This document shows, one piece after another, positions 22,291 through 32,700 of a DNA stretch of 64,000 bases; positions within the stretch are counted from its first letter, which is position 1; each line of letters begins with the position of its first letter. The stretch covers positions 2,914,001 through 2,978,000 of the forward strand of contig NW_025408667.1 of the NCBI RefSeq assembly GCF_020360975.1. Reading direction: 5' to 3'. Both the position numbers and the translations under genes were made by a program. The notes below the pieces were generated by a model. The model was not told where the DNA came from. It worked only from the letters and a program-made list of their open reading frames with translations, and searched no databases. This DNA is from Hirsutella rhossiliensis. Its lineage: Eukaryota > Ascomycota > Sordariomycetes > Hypocreales > Ophiocordycipitaceae.

Positions 22291-23538
22291 TCAACCGGAG
22301 TAGACGGCCAGTCCAATCCATGACGACCTGTCAGTGCCATTACCGAGAGAGGCCAGGTCTAGGTACTGAGTGATTCTGGGCATGGCCTTGTCGCCCTCGG
22401 AGGCCTTGAGGTCGAACACGGCAATGGCTGGGCTGGCCTGGAGGACATAGAGCCAGGAGCGCTCGGCAACGGCATCAAAGGAGCCCATGCCGCGCTGCTC
22501 TCCTGGGACGACAAACTTGATGTCGCCCGTCTCGGGCGAAAGGGCTGTGACGTTGGGCGACGCACCATCGAACACGTAGACGGCTTGAAATTCGGGCGAG
22601 TAGACGGACCAACAGGTGGCCGTCTGTCCGGGGATCGTAACGTTGTTGGTGACGCTGACGGAAAGGTCGGGCGAGATGGACAGCCGCGAGGCTCCGTACG
22701 CCGGATCCGTAATGACAGCGTCCGAGTCGGACAAGAAGGACAGGGAGAAGTCGAGACGCAGCTCCTCGGGGCGTGAAATGATGGGCTTCGGGTCCACCTC
22801 GCCCTTGTTCACTCGATACGCGTAGAGGTATCCCTTGCCCATGCCGTCACCCTTGACGCTGACAAAAAGAGCCGACTCAGACGGGTTGAAGACGATGTCG
22901 GACACCGTGTTTGCCGGGCCCATGGGAGGGCTCGTCTGGTTGATGGGCAGCGGCATGAAATCGCCCACCGGCTCGAGCTGGTCGCACTCGGGAACGCGGA
23001 AGCACTGAACGCCCGCCTTCTTGCCTGTGTTGGCGACGCAGGCAAGTTGGTTCTTTTCCGAATAGGCCACCGTGTTGGGGAACTCGCCACCCGTCGCCAC
23101 GGGCTTGCCCACGAGCTTCGGGTGCAAGGGATCGTTTTGGGGAATGTAGAACCGTGACAATGTGTTGTTGCCGGCGTTGACGGTGAAGAGCCGGCTGCCC
23201 TTGACCACTACCGAGTCTTGCGAGAACAGAGGGTCTGTTTACAAGATCAGTCGGGGATAATTGGAAAGGATCGAGAGATGCAACTGACCGACGCTGACAG
23301 TCCCGTTCATGCCCATGCCGATTCCTCCCCTGCCGCCAGTGGGCGTCCGCACCACGCCTGTGGCGTTCATGCTCTGCAAGCGGCCGTCTTCTCCAATCGG
23401 TATTGCAACAATAGACGCGCCTTTCGGGTCGCTATCGAGAAAGTAGAGCGTCCGCTTGGAACTCTCGACTTGGGTCCCAATTTGGGGCGCTGCGAAAGCC
23501 GTCGTGGCCGCAAAGACAGCGAGGTTGAGGAACTTCAT
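22291..23538 (-). CDS. Secreted beta-propeller lactonase-like protein (397 aa)
   Basis: Exon 1 23538-23289, exon 2 23234-22291; the 54-bp intron (GTCAGT..AAACAG) joins GTVSV to DPLFSQDSVVVKG in frame. Residues 1-17 are a signal peptide (MKFLNLAVFAATTAFAAPQ). The body shows the blade rhythm of the lactonase / 3-carboxymuconate cyclase-like seven-bladed propeller. Examples are RLFTVNAGNNTLSRFYI, the run ANTVSDIVFNPSESALFVSV, and WLYVLQASPAIAVFDL. Several N-x-S/T sites fit secretion. Fungal members are related to 6-phosphogluconolactonase, but many are secreted and of unknown substrate; I do not assign a reaction. I chose MKFLNL over an upstream in-frame ATG (23556) because it opens the signal peptide directly. 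Confidence 0.88.
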
Positions 23539-25341
23539 GACGACTGTATCTTTCAAATGCGATTGGTGCTTATATGTAGAAATAGAGCGGCGCTGGGATG
23601 ATACAAAAACGAGTGTTGGGCTGATGCTTGCGAAAGATGGTGCTGCTCGGGAGGCTGATGCGCAAGAGACCGGATGCTTTCATCATGTTGACCACGACTT
23701 CTGTTCGACCCTTTATATCCATTGTGGTCAGATGCCTGGAGCGTGTGTTTTGCTCAGAGCCAGAGGCTCCACGAAGAAGAGGGTCTCTGGAGAAACGACT
23801 AAGGCAGAAGCTCAGCCCTGCGCAGGCCAGATTCCATGGCCGCTGCGGAGCACTTCAAGCTGCCTGCCCACTCTGCTTGACAGTTTAACTAGTTCATCTG
23901 GACAATAGACGGCCATAATGATCCCATGCCGGGATCTGGGAACGCATGTCTACCTAGAAGTTGGAACACGAACAAAACTGGGGCCGCCGACATCGAGCGG
24001 CGTCGAATCAGACGTGACGCGATTCCACATCGAGAAAGTGCCAAGGCCTGTAGCACGAATCGAAGTCGGACGAAGCGGAGACAATGATTCCACACGCACA
24101 GGGGCCCGCGGGCATGGGGTTGGGCAAAGAGTTGCGGGGCCTTTCAAGCATCAAGCCCTTTCTCCACTTGACGGCATGTGCCAAGTACGTATTTATCTGT
24201 GATTCCTGAAGCATGGTACGAGTTGCTGAGCCACACTCTTCATTCAATGAACTGTGTGGATACTCGAGTTGTTCGCTGGCGCAGCATCGAGTGACGATAA
24301 CTTCACGGGTTGTGATATGCAATCAAACCCAGAAACACGACCCAATCATCTACCGTAGACTCTTTTGAGCCGGTTCCTTTTGGGCCAGTTTGAGAGGGTC
24401 ATTCTATGATTAAATCCCTTTATCATGCGAGGGTCTCGTTCGACTTGTGCCGTCGGCTGCGCCACCCTTGTTTCCAACATCAGCTGGCAAAGAGGCCTTT
24501 ATCGAGGCAGGAAACATAATGTCAGTTTCGTCACACTGGATCTTAAGCTTAAGCTCAATTTCAATCACATTTCTCATAGGGGATCTAGAAATCAGGCCAC
24601 TTTCTTGCCCAATTACTTGAAAGCCGCTAACCTTCAACATTCGAGGCGACAAGTCCTCATCGTGGACTGAAATCTGCGAAGCGAAATGTTTGCATGGAAA
24701 TAAGCCTTGTTAATAGCGCTGGTCCACCTGGTCCTGCGAAAGGCCGGCGGGTTTCCTCGCGGAGAGCCCGTCCCCTCACGCTTACGAGTCAGGATCTGCT
24801 CCAAGTAATTAGCCCCAATGCATCGAGGACATATATGCGAGTTTGCCAAAGGGGACAGACATACAGGACTTGGTCCAATCAAGATTATTTGACATTACGT
24901 ATTTGAACTAGCGATAGCTGGGCAGGGTTATGTCCGGGGTTACTGAAAAAACACGATTCAGTGTCCCATTAGTCTAAGCCCCTCGGTGATGGTTACAGCG
25001 AGCTCATCGGAACATTGAGTCGTATCACGGGGTGTTCAAAGAGGAGATTCATGTTCTTTCCAGCCTGCGCCCTTCGCATCCATGAATTGCTTGCAGTTGA
25101 ACACTGCACTCTCTGTTAGGTCTTGATTTAAAGCCAGCCCATCTCTCGACACCAGCAATGCAACTGCTTCCCACACGACAGCCGCGAAGAGCTTGAGATG
25201 GACAAAATCATGCATTCGGTCTCCCTCGGGTTTCCCTCCGACTAACATGAAGGAGACAGGGTCTGGTACCAGTATGGCCTTGAAACTCTCGCTTCTTTGA
25301 CCGCAAAGAAAGCCGGTCATGGCTCATCCATCCAAAGCAGC
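23539..25341. other. Intergenic region
   Basis: Promoter side of the lactonase-like gene, then about 1.7 kb with no supported gene. A short minus-strand frame at 24410-24652 is unrecognised. Confidence 0.5.
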
Positions 25342-26115
25342 TCAAGCCTCGATTACTTCGCGAATCGTCTGCACAAACCGCTCCGGATCGTGCCCAAACC
25401 TGCCGAGAAACAAGCCGTCCAACCCCTTGCTCAAGCGCTGGTACAGACCCGGCCCTGCGCTGCCCCCGTACACGACCCTCGTGGACCCCTTCCTGTCTCT
25501 TACGCAGTCGAGCGCGCGGATGCCGTCGACGACGCTCAGCACATGTTCCTCGCCCGCCGGCTGGCTGGCGCCAATGGCCCAGACGGGCTCGTAGGCCAGG
25601 ACCATGTCGGCTGTTTCGCCCAGAGCGGCGACGACGGCCTCGACCTGACGGCGGCACTCGTCGACGGCGACGGAAACATCTCCGCGCGTCTGCTCCCCGA
25701 TGCAGACGAGGGGCACCATGGCGTTGCGGCTCACGGCCGCCGCCTTGAGCGCGACGGTGGCGTCGTCTTCGCCGAACATGCGCCGCCGCTCTGCGTGGCC
25801 AACTTCGACGATGCGCACGCCCGCCTCGCCAAGCACGGCCGGGCTGACTTCGCCTGTGAAGGCGCCCTGGTCCTCCCAGTGGCAATCCTGGGCGCCGGGC
25901 CAGACGGCGGCCGGGCAGGCCTTGAGCTGGTCGACGGTGGCTGCAAGAGAGACAAAGTCGGGAATGACGAAGACGTCGACCTGGGACAGTTGGTCCGGCG
26001 GGATGGCGGACAGATGCTGCAGGAACTGACTGACAAAGTCCCGCGTCCGCGACAAGGAAAAGTACATCTTGGTCGACAGGCCGATGAGCCGCCGCCGTGG
26101 TGGTGAAGCCGCCAT
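25342..26115 (-). CDS. Triosephosphate isomerase-like protein, likely erythrulose-phosphate isomerase (257 aa)
   Basis: Single exon TIM-barrel isomerase. The catalytic residues are in place: Lys16 in STKMYF, His107 in VGHAERR and Glu175 in AYEPVWAIG; the phosphate loop reads VVYGGSAGPG. The usual N-x-K at the start is S-T-K, so the active-site Asn is replaced. This marks the divergent paralogue rather than glycolytic TIM. In Brucella (EryH) and Yarrowia, TIM-like paralogues convert L-erythrulose-1-phosphate to D-erythrulose-4-phosphate. The RpiB-like and DAK-family neighbours, which supply the next and previous steps of that route, make this the best guess. Alternative: a second triose-phosphate isomerase working with a dihydroxyacetone kinase. 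Confidence 0.9.
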   Translation of the reverse strand: MAASPPRRRLIGLSTKMYFSLSRTRDFVSQFLQHLSAIPPDQLSQVDVFVIPDFVSLAATVDQLKACPAAVWPGAQDCHWEDQGAFTGEVSPAVLGEAGVRIVEVGHAERRRMFGEDDATVALKAAAVSRNAMVPLVCIGEQTRGDVSVAVDECRRQVEAVVAALGETADMVLAYEPVWAIGASQPAGEEHVLSVVDGIRALDCVRDRKGSTRVVYGGSAGPGLYQRLSKGLDGLFLGRFGHDPERFVQTIREVIEA

Positions 26116-26713
26116 GTCGAAGCCGATGGTTCGGCTCGCTGCCGTCCAAGAGTCGGAAGAGGCGCTCGTCGGGATTCGGCCGGGGCGCTGCGATGTGCCA
26201 AGGGAACAATTGTCAAGTGTCGAAGAGAAGAAAGATGGCTATTGGTGGCCGACCGCGATGGATGGATGACGCAGGAGCAGACATATGCACGATTCTATTG
26301 CGGGCCGGACCCGGCAGCCCTGCCGCATCGGGAATGCCGGCGAAGCCCGAACCCCCGGCGCTCCACACAGCAACCCGATACTCTGTCCGTTTGATTCTAC
26401 CGTTTGTTTCACCGCTCGCTCTTTTGTGTGCCTGGTGTTATGCGAGACAGGCACATTGGGGTTGCGAGGCAAGAAAACGCCCGGGGCAAGGCCGTTTGGG
26501 TCCCGGCGTTGGGACTCGGGGGCCGGCTCTACAAAATGCTCAAATCTAGATGATTATGTGCAAGAGTATGGCTGTGTCATTTGACCTCTTCACCGGGTTC
26601 TGCTGTGTCTTCACGGCTTGCAAAACCACAATGTTCGTGTTCCCAGGCGGCATATCCTCCCCCCCCCCTTCCTCCCCCAGGCACATCCCCATGTCCCCTC
26701 ATCTCGCCTGCCC
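26116..26713. other. Spacer between the TIM-like and RpiB-like genes
   Basis: Holds the TIM-like promoter and the 3' end of the RpiB-like gene, both on the minus strand; C-rich tract near 26658-26690. No further gene. Confidence 0.6.
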
Positions 26714-27234
26714 TCAGGCCTCGAGCTGGGCTATCTCCTCCACCTTCTTGGCGCTCGCGCTCGCCGTGTCAAACTCATACCCAAGCCATTCCTTGGCCAG
26801 CCGCCTCGCCAGCTCCAGCCCGACAACGCGCTCGCCCATGCACAGCACCTGCGCATTGTTGCTCAGCACGCTGCGCTCGACGCTGAAGCTGTCGTGCGCC
26901 GTCACCGCCCGGATGCCCTTGATCTTGTTGGCCGAGATGGCGACGCCCAGGCCAGTCCCGCAGATGAGCAGCGCCCGGTCTGCCTTGCCCTCGGCGACGA
27001 GGCGCGCCGCTGCTGCCGCCCGCGTTGGGTAGGCCGTCTTGTCAGTGCCCTCGTGTGAGCCGACGTCGATGACTGCGGCTACACGGCTGTCGGACTCGAA
27101 GTCGCGCTTGATGGCGTCCTTGTACGAGATTCCAGCTTCCTGCCATTGGCCCTCAGCTTCGTTCAATTTCGTGCTGCGCTGGGGGGGTTGCAACTTACAT
27201 CGCAGCCTATGGCGATTCTCCATGACGGCGCCAT
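26714..27234 (-). CDS. RpiB/LacAB-family sugar-phosphate isomerase (153 aa)
   Basis: Exon 1 27234-27199 ([12 protein letters not shown]), exon 2 27139-26714; intron GTAAGT..TGGCAG, 59 bp. Splicing restores the family start [17 protein letters not shown]. Other hallmarks are Cys72 in [16 protein letters not shown] (catalytic base and anion-binding loop), H94-D-S-F and [11 protein letters not shown]. Length is normal for RpiB. It acts as an aldose-ketose isomerase on phosphosugars. Fungi use the unrelated RpiA for ribose-5-phosphate, so RpiB-type enzymes here usually serve a side pathway. With the neighbouring TIM-like and kinase genes, D-erythrulose-4-phosphate to D-erythrose-4-phosphate (EryI in Brucella, EYI2-like in Yarrowia) is likely. 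The reading frame through the intron is open by chance and gives a false N-terminus. Confidence 0.9.
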
Positions 27235-27985
27235 ACTCGAGCTCGGAGAAACGATGCACAAAGGGGGGGTTAATTGGGAGAATTGACCTAAGATTCGGTA
27301 TGATGGGAGCTGTAAACCGACTTTGACCCCGAGTATCCTTTGGAAGCAGAGCCAGGCCGCCGGTTTCGTTCGCTTCTCTCCCGAAACTCGGCTCGCCACC
27401 GCTCAGGCCCCACCAACATCCGGCCTCAGGAACAGGACTCCGCTGACGGTGCATAGACTCGTACATGGCGTCACGGGGCCCCTCATCCTAGCAGGCAAAC
27501 AAGGCCTTAGCCGAGTCCATCGTGCAGGAGCTGTCTGTTTCCACAATGTGGGGGGTTGTGGCTTCAAGGAGACGGGTTTCCGGATGGGGAAATCCGGCTG
27601 TGAGACGGACGCGAGGCTCTTCTGCGTTTGATGTCAGACGAGAGCTCCCGGTGATGAGGGGTCCGTTCGATTTATTGCGGGGAAATGTAGCCCGATATCA
27701 TCATGCTGGACCTGTTTGGCGGAAGCCTCGGGCGAGTTGGTGCTTGTCCCGTGATAGCAATTGACTGCCTACTTACACGCCCCCCTCGGGACGACTGACG
27801 GATAACATGTTTGAAAGTTGATCTGTTGCAGGTTAGAGCGCCTCTTCCTGGAGAGAAGAGTTCACACGCAAGAGCCAAGAGCCGGCTATTCTTTCAGCCA
27901 CTAGCCGCGTCTCTCTCGCGCGAGAGCAGATTCCGACAGCAACCCACGAGGCACCAACGCCCCGGGACCCTTTGCCCTCTCAACC
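27235..27985. promoter_or_regulatory. Shared divergent promoter of the RpiB-like and DAK-family genes
   Basis: The two starts face away from each other with 751 bp between them and no gene in the gap, an arrangement that allows joint control. No specific factor site is claimed. Confidence 0.5.
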
Positions 27986-29755
27986 ATGTCCAAGCGTCAC
28001 CTCTTCAACTCGCCCGACGGCCTCGTCAACAAGGCCCTGAGGGGCATTGTCTCGTACAACCCCTCCCTCAGCCTCGACGAGGCCAACCGCATCGTCTACG
28101 ACACCGCCTACGACAAGTCGGCCGTCAGCCTCATCAGCGGCGGCGGTTCGGGCCACGAGCCGGCATGGTCGGGCTATGTCGGCAGCAACATGCTGGCCGC
28201 CGCCGTCCAGGGCGACATCTTTGCCAGCCCGAGCACTAAGCAGATCCTGGCCGGCATCGAGGCCGTGCCCAGTGACAAGGGCACGATCCTCGTCGTCACA
28301 AACTACACCGGCGACTGTCTGCACTTTGGCCTGGCCAACGAAAAGGCAAACGCCAAGGGACACAAGTCGCGCATGATCATCTGCGGCGATGACGTCTCCG
28401 TCGGTAAAAGAGGAAGCATGGTTGGCCGCCGAGGCCTGGCCGGCCAGATTGGCGTCCTCAAGGTCATGGGCGGTGCTGCCGGCGCCGGAGGATCGCTCGA
28501 CGACGTCTACAACCTGGGCCTGGCCCTTTCGCAGCAGATTGTGTCTATGGCCGCGACGCTCGACCACTGCCACGTACCCGGCCGGACCGAGCACGGCATG
28601 CTGGCCGACAACGAGGTCGAGATTGGCACCGGTCCGCACAACGAGCCGGGCTACAAGAAACTGTCTCCCATCCCGACGCCCTCGGAGCTCGTGCGGCAGA
28701 TACTGCAGCATTGCCTGGACGAAAATGACCCGGAACGCGGCTACGTCAACTTCAACCCCGGTGACGAGACCATGGTCCTCATCAGCAACTTTGGCGGCAT
28801 GTCGCTGCTCGAGACGGGCGCCCTCGTCGACGAGGTTCTTGAGCAGCTCGCGCGCAACTGGAAGATGGAGCCTGCGCGCGTCTGCGCTGGCTTCCTCGAG
28901 ACATCGCTCAACGCGCCGGCCTTTTCTCTGTCAGTCATCAACGTCACCGCCGCCGCCAACAACTGCAGATACTCGGTCGACGAGATCAAGGCCTTCTTCG
29001 ATGTCAAGACCAACACGAGCTGGGAGTCCGTGGCCGGCTCACAGACCAAGCGTCGCACGCGGCAGCAGCAGCTTGTGCGGCCCCCCAAAGAAGAGCGCAG
29101 GGCGGTGGACGACAAGCGTGACCTCAAGGTCGACGCAGGCGTGCTGGACAAGATGCTGCGCAACGCCTGCAACCAGCTCGTCGAAGCCGAGCCCGACCTC
29201 ACCAAGTGGGACACGGTCATGGGGGACGGTGACTGTGGCGAGACGCTCAAGACGGGGGCAACAAGCCTGCTTGCTGCTCTAGACCAGGGCCTCGCCAAGT
29301 CGGGCTCGGTCGTCAAGGTGCTCCTGGAGCTGGAGGAGATTGTGGAGAGCAAGATGGGAGGAACATTGGGCGGCATCTTGGGCATCTTCTTCGTCTCCCT
29401 CCGTGCCGCCGTCGAGAAGGACATTGAGCTCGCCTCCTCCAAGGGCCCCGTGGCACTGTGGGCCGCGGCGCTTTCGACCGCTCTCGAGAGCCTGCGACGC
29501 TACACGCCCGCCAAGGTCGGAGACCGAACCGTCATGGACACGCTGATCCCCCTTGCCGAGGCCATGAGCAAGGCCGGCTTCGACGACGGCGTCCGCGCGG
29601 CCGTACAGGGAGCCGAGGCGACCAAGAAGATGAAGCCCAAGCTGGGCAGGGCGACCTACGTCGGGGCCGGGTCGAGTGGTGACCAGGAGCTTCCCCCTGA
29701 CCCCGGCGCTTGGGGAGCCATGGTGGTTATTCGTGCGCTGCACAGTGGCCTTTGA
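27986..29755 (+). CDS. Dihydroxyacetone kinase family protein, probable L-erythrulose kinase (589 aa)
   Basis: Single exon. DhaK domain at about 1-335: GGGSGHEP with His57, NYTGD with Asp110 and GPHNEPG with His218 match the substrate-binding trio of DhaK, His218 being the one that bonds covalently to the keto group. DhaL domain at about 383-589: the ATP/Mg loop GDGDCGET at 413-420 and GGILGIFF. Size equals yeast Dak1/Dak2. It phosphorylates dihydroxyacetone or the four-carbon analogue L-erythrulose with ATP, in the cytosol. Yarrowia Eyk1 is of this family and lies in an erythritol cluster with TIM-like and RpiB-like isomerases, as here. The interdomain linker is charged (TKRRTRQQQ). Which ketose is the true substrate cannot be told from sequence. 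Confidence 0.95.
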   Translation: MSKRHLFNSPDGLVNKALRGIVSYNPSLSLDEANRIVYDTAYDKSAVSLISGGGSGHEPAWSGYVGSNMLAAAVQGDIFASPSTKQILAGIEAVPSDKGTILVVTNYTGDCLHFGLANEKANAKGHKSRMIICGDDVSVGKRGSMVGRRGLAGQIGVLKVMGGAAGAGGSLDDVYNLGLALSQQIVSMAATLDHCHVPGRTEHGMLADNEVEIGTGPHNEPGYKKLSPIPTPSELVRQILQHCLDENDPERGYVNFNPGDETMVLISNFGGMSLLETGALVDEVLEQLARNWKMEPARVCAGFLETSLNAPAFSLSVINVTAAANNCRYSVDEIKAFFDVKTNTSWESVAGSQTKRRTRQQQLVRPPKEERRAVDDKRDLKVDAGVLDKMLRNACNQLVEAEPDLTKWDTVMGDGDCGETLKTGATSLLAALDQGLAKSGSVVKVLLELEEIVESKMGGTLGGILGIFFVSLRAAVEKDIELASSKGPVALWAAALSTALESLRRYTPAKVGDRTVMDTLIPLAEAMSKAGFDDGVRAAVQGAEATKKMKPKLGRATYVGAGSSGDQELPPDPGAWGAMVVIRALHSGL

Positions 29756-32700
29756 GGATCTGAGACGAGAGAGCCTGAAGGAGGAAAGGGCGTAAATAAT
29801 ATGTGAGTCTTTGGAGGAGTGTAAAACGGAACGACTTAGCTCATGGTCGAGAAAGACATGGGTATTTACTTTGGAGCCTAATTAGGAGGATCAAGACCTT
29901 CAATACTACATAACCCGGTCTCGTCCACATTGCAAGACTCAACAACGTGCGTCTACCCGTGGCCTCGAAGAGAGGTCATCGCAGGGCTCGTTTCCGCATT
30001 TTGCGTGAACCGCCACCCACGGACTACCTGCAGCCGATATTCACGGCCACGGACTTCGCAGCATAGCGCCCCCGCCTCCATATTCGAGTTATTTGCAATC
30101 GGACGTGCTCGATGGCAACCTCGAAACGGCCAAGTGCTAGGCGGCGGGCGGCGGGCGGCGGGATGGAAATAGCAGCGTCGAGCGCGCCCAAGACATTCCA
30201 TCGTAGCGCCAGCGCAGAGGGTCCATGTCTTGGTCCGCGGCCTCGCCCGTGCTCAGACTTCAGCAGAAATGGTGCTCGAGGGCGAGATACGCCCCCCCCC
30301 TCCTCGGCCGCCCTGTGAGCCGCCACTGAGTCAGGAGTCCCTCCAACGACGTCGATGGTGGTGGCGGAAGACAGATTGGCGGACAAGCTTGAACCCGTGC
30401 GCGCTCCTTGCTCTCGTCGTCGAGGGATCGGGGCACCATCCCGCGCAGCTGCGATGGCGTGCCGCCGGTGGCGGGCTATAGCTCTGGCCAACTTGTTTGG
30501 ATTCCTTGGTCGTCGTATGACCATCATGCCATGTCGGCCGGGATCGTTGACACGCCCTCCCACGCACCGTCCGTGCTCCTCCTGTTGAGGATGCTCTTTT
30601 GCTCAGCCCGAATGTTCGACTTTGCCTCGCGCCGTCGGTCACTCAGCCGCCGATGGTCCCATGGGTATTGATCATGCGACCACCTCCCAACGGCTGGCGG
30701 CGTGGATTTGTGACCTCAGTGGTCCATTTGAAAATATAACAGCTTCGTCCAAAGACATGTCGGAGGAGATGTGTTAGCCCAAGCAAGGTCGATGTTGACT
30801 GGAATTCCACTGTGTCTCAGAACGCGCGCCGTCGTTGGTGAAGAAGAACCTCCCTATCTCTTGGTTCGGTTCCGTTCCAACACTTTTTGGACAAGTGACG
30901 AGAGGCCAATTTTTGGGTTGCGAGGGGTAGTCGCAACACCACGAGTGGCCAGGACGGCTGCCGCCTGGAATGGATACCCAACTGCTAATGGTCGGGCCCT
31001 CTTACGTATGTGGCAACGAAGAGGTCAACCGAGATAGCTCTCGCCAGGCAGCCGAATTCATTCCAGTCTGACCCCGCGTTTTCAAAGGCTCGGCACGGGC
31101 ACTGGTGGCTGATTTCAAGTATCTTTACCTATTCGATCGAGGATTGGGGGCGACAGTTATCCAAGGGAAAATGAAAAAGGGGGGTGACAGGGGCAGTCCA
31201 AGTGCCTTCTTCTCCTGAGTGGATGAGTAGTCGACAGTATATGCCTACTACGTACCAGGAAGATATAGAGAACCGAGTTTACTATCAACCCATGCTGATA
31301 CGATACTGCCTTGGCAGGCAATCATTTCTATATGCACCACGCTGGCGTCGCCATGCAGTCGTCAGCCGAGCCTCGGCTACAGCTCGCTATCCCCTGAGCT
31401 TAGAGGCTACGCGTAGTCGTAGAGCACAGCATCATGCAGAGCAAATTAGACGGCAACATCTGTCTCGCGTCGCAGAGGCTGGACAGGCGATTTCGTGCAC
31501 GACTTGGCAGTGCGAGGGCCGGACCTCATGTTACATCCCGTGCCTCTTCTGTCGCACCTTTAAATCAAATGTACTACTATCAAATCATCACTCTTACACA
31601 CAGTCGTACGAGACAGCCTGACAAGTTGCCTCCTTGCCTCCTGCAGTACTTTAAGTCCTCTGCGTGCATGTATGGCCACAGGGCGAGTAGTTATGCACGC
31701 ATGGCCACCGACTGGTCCATCTTGCTCCTAGCATAATGAACCAAGCCGCTCAGCATCTGCCATAGATGCAGGCCAAGACTCATTATGAAAATCGAACATG
31801 ACGAGTGATTCATAAAGCATATCAACAAGGTCGGCAAGTCACGGCCCAATGCTGCGAGTAACCTGGCCCTGTCTGGTGCGTCGAGGGCACAATGTTGACG
31901 CATCAACATGCAGGTGACTTGCTTCGTTTTCTTACGCTTCATTTTTGCACGTCCTACGCCTCTTCTCCGCTCGGTCGATACTCCAGCAGTTGGAGCACTC
32001 AGAGCAGGGGTTTGAGCCGAACCTCCCGAGAATAGCAGCCCGAACTTAGCATGAATGTCTTCAATAATCTGTTCATGTATGAAAAGTATCGTGCATCTCC
32101 GGGGCTGCGGTGAGGAAAGGTGTAAGACAGCGCACGTCATCCTACTCGTCTCAGAGGCTATTTTCCCCGACCAGCAAGTAAAAAGTCTGCGACGGCGAGC
32201 CGGCCCGCCGGGATGACAAGTCCATCTGGGGAAACTCCAGCTCTTGCTCCTTCTCGAAATGGCTGGCTGTCTGAGACATCAGAGTCCAGAATCCGGAGGG
32301 ACAGGGAATCACCCCCGGCTCGTTGACAGGTCCCATGTCTCTCGTTCGAAAAAGCCAGGCATCTGCCCGTGCTGTCGCCCTAAATAAGCCCCGGAACGAT
32401 CCAACACCCCAACGGAAAAGCCTCTTATGGACCTAATGCGAAGCGTCTGTCGTCGGCATAAGTAGTCGCCGCTGAGTGGTTGAGATATAAATCCCTCGGG
32501 GAGCGGGAGAGGGAGGGGAGGAAGAAGAGGCGGGGGCCAAGGAAAAGGGGGGGCGGGAGGTTGGGCAACACAGCAAAGCCATATTCGTCAGTCCGGGCCT
32601 CTGACAAATTCTTGCTATCATCACCGTCGAGACCTTTGCTTTAGTCGGCGACGCCTCAAAATAAATGGCTGGCTGGCCAAGACGAAGTGCTGCTAAGGAA

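Noticed and set aside
25208..26209. 333-codon frame overlapping the TIM-like gene
   Set aside because: Arg/Gly-rich shadow frame of the GC-rich true gene; the TIM motifs lie in the other frame.
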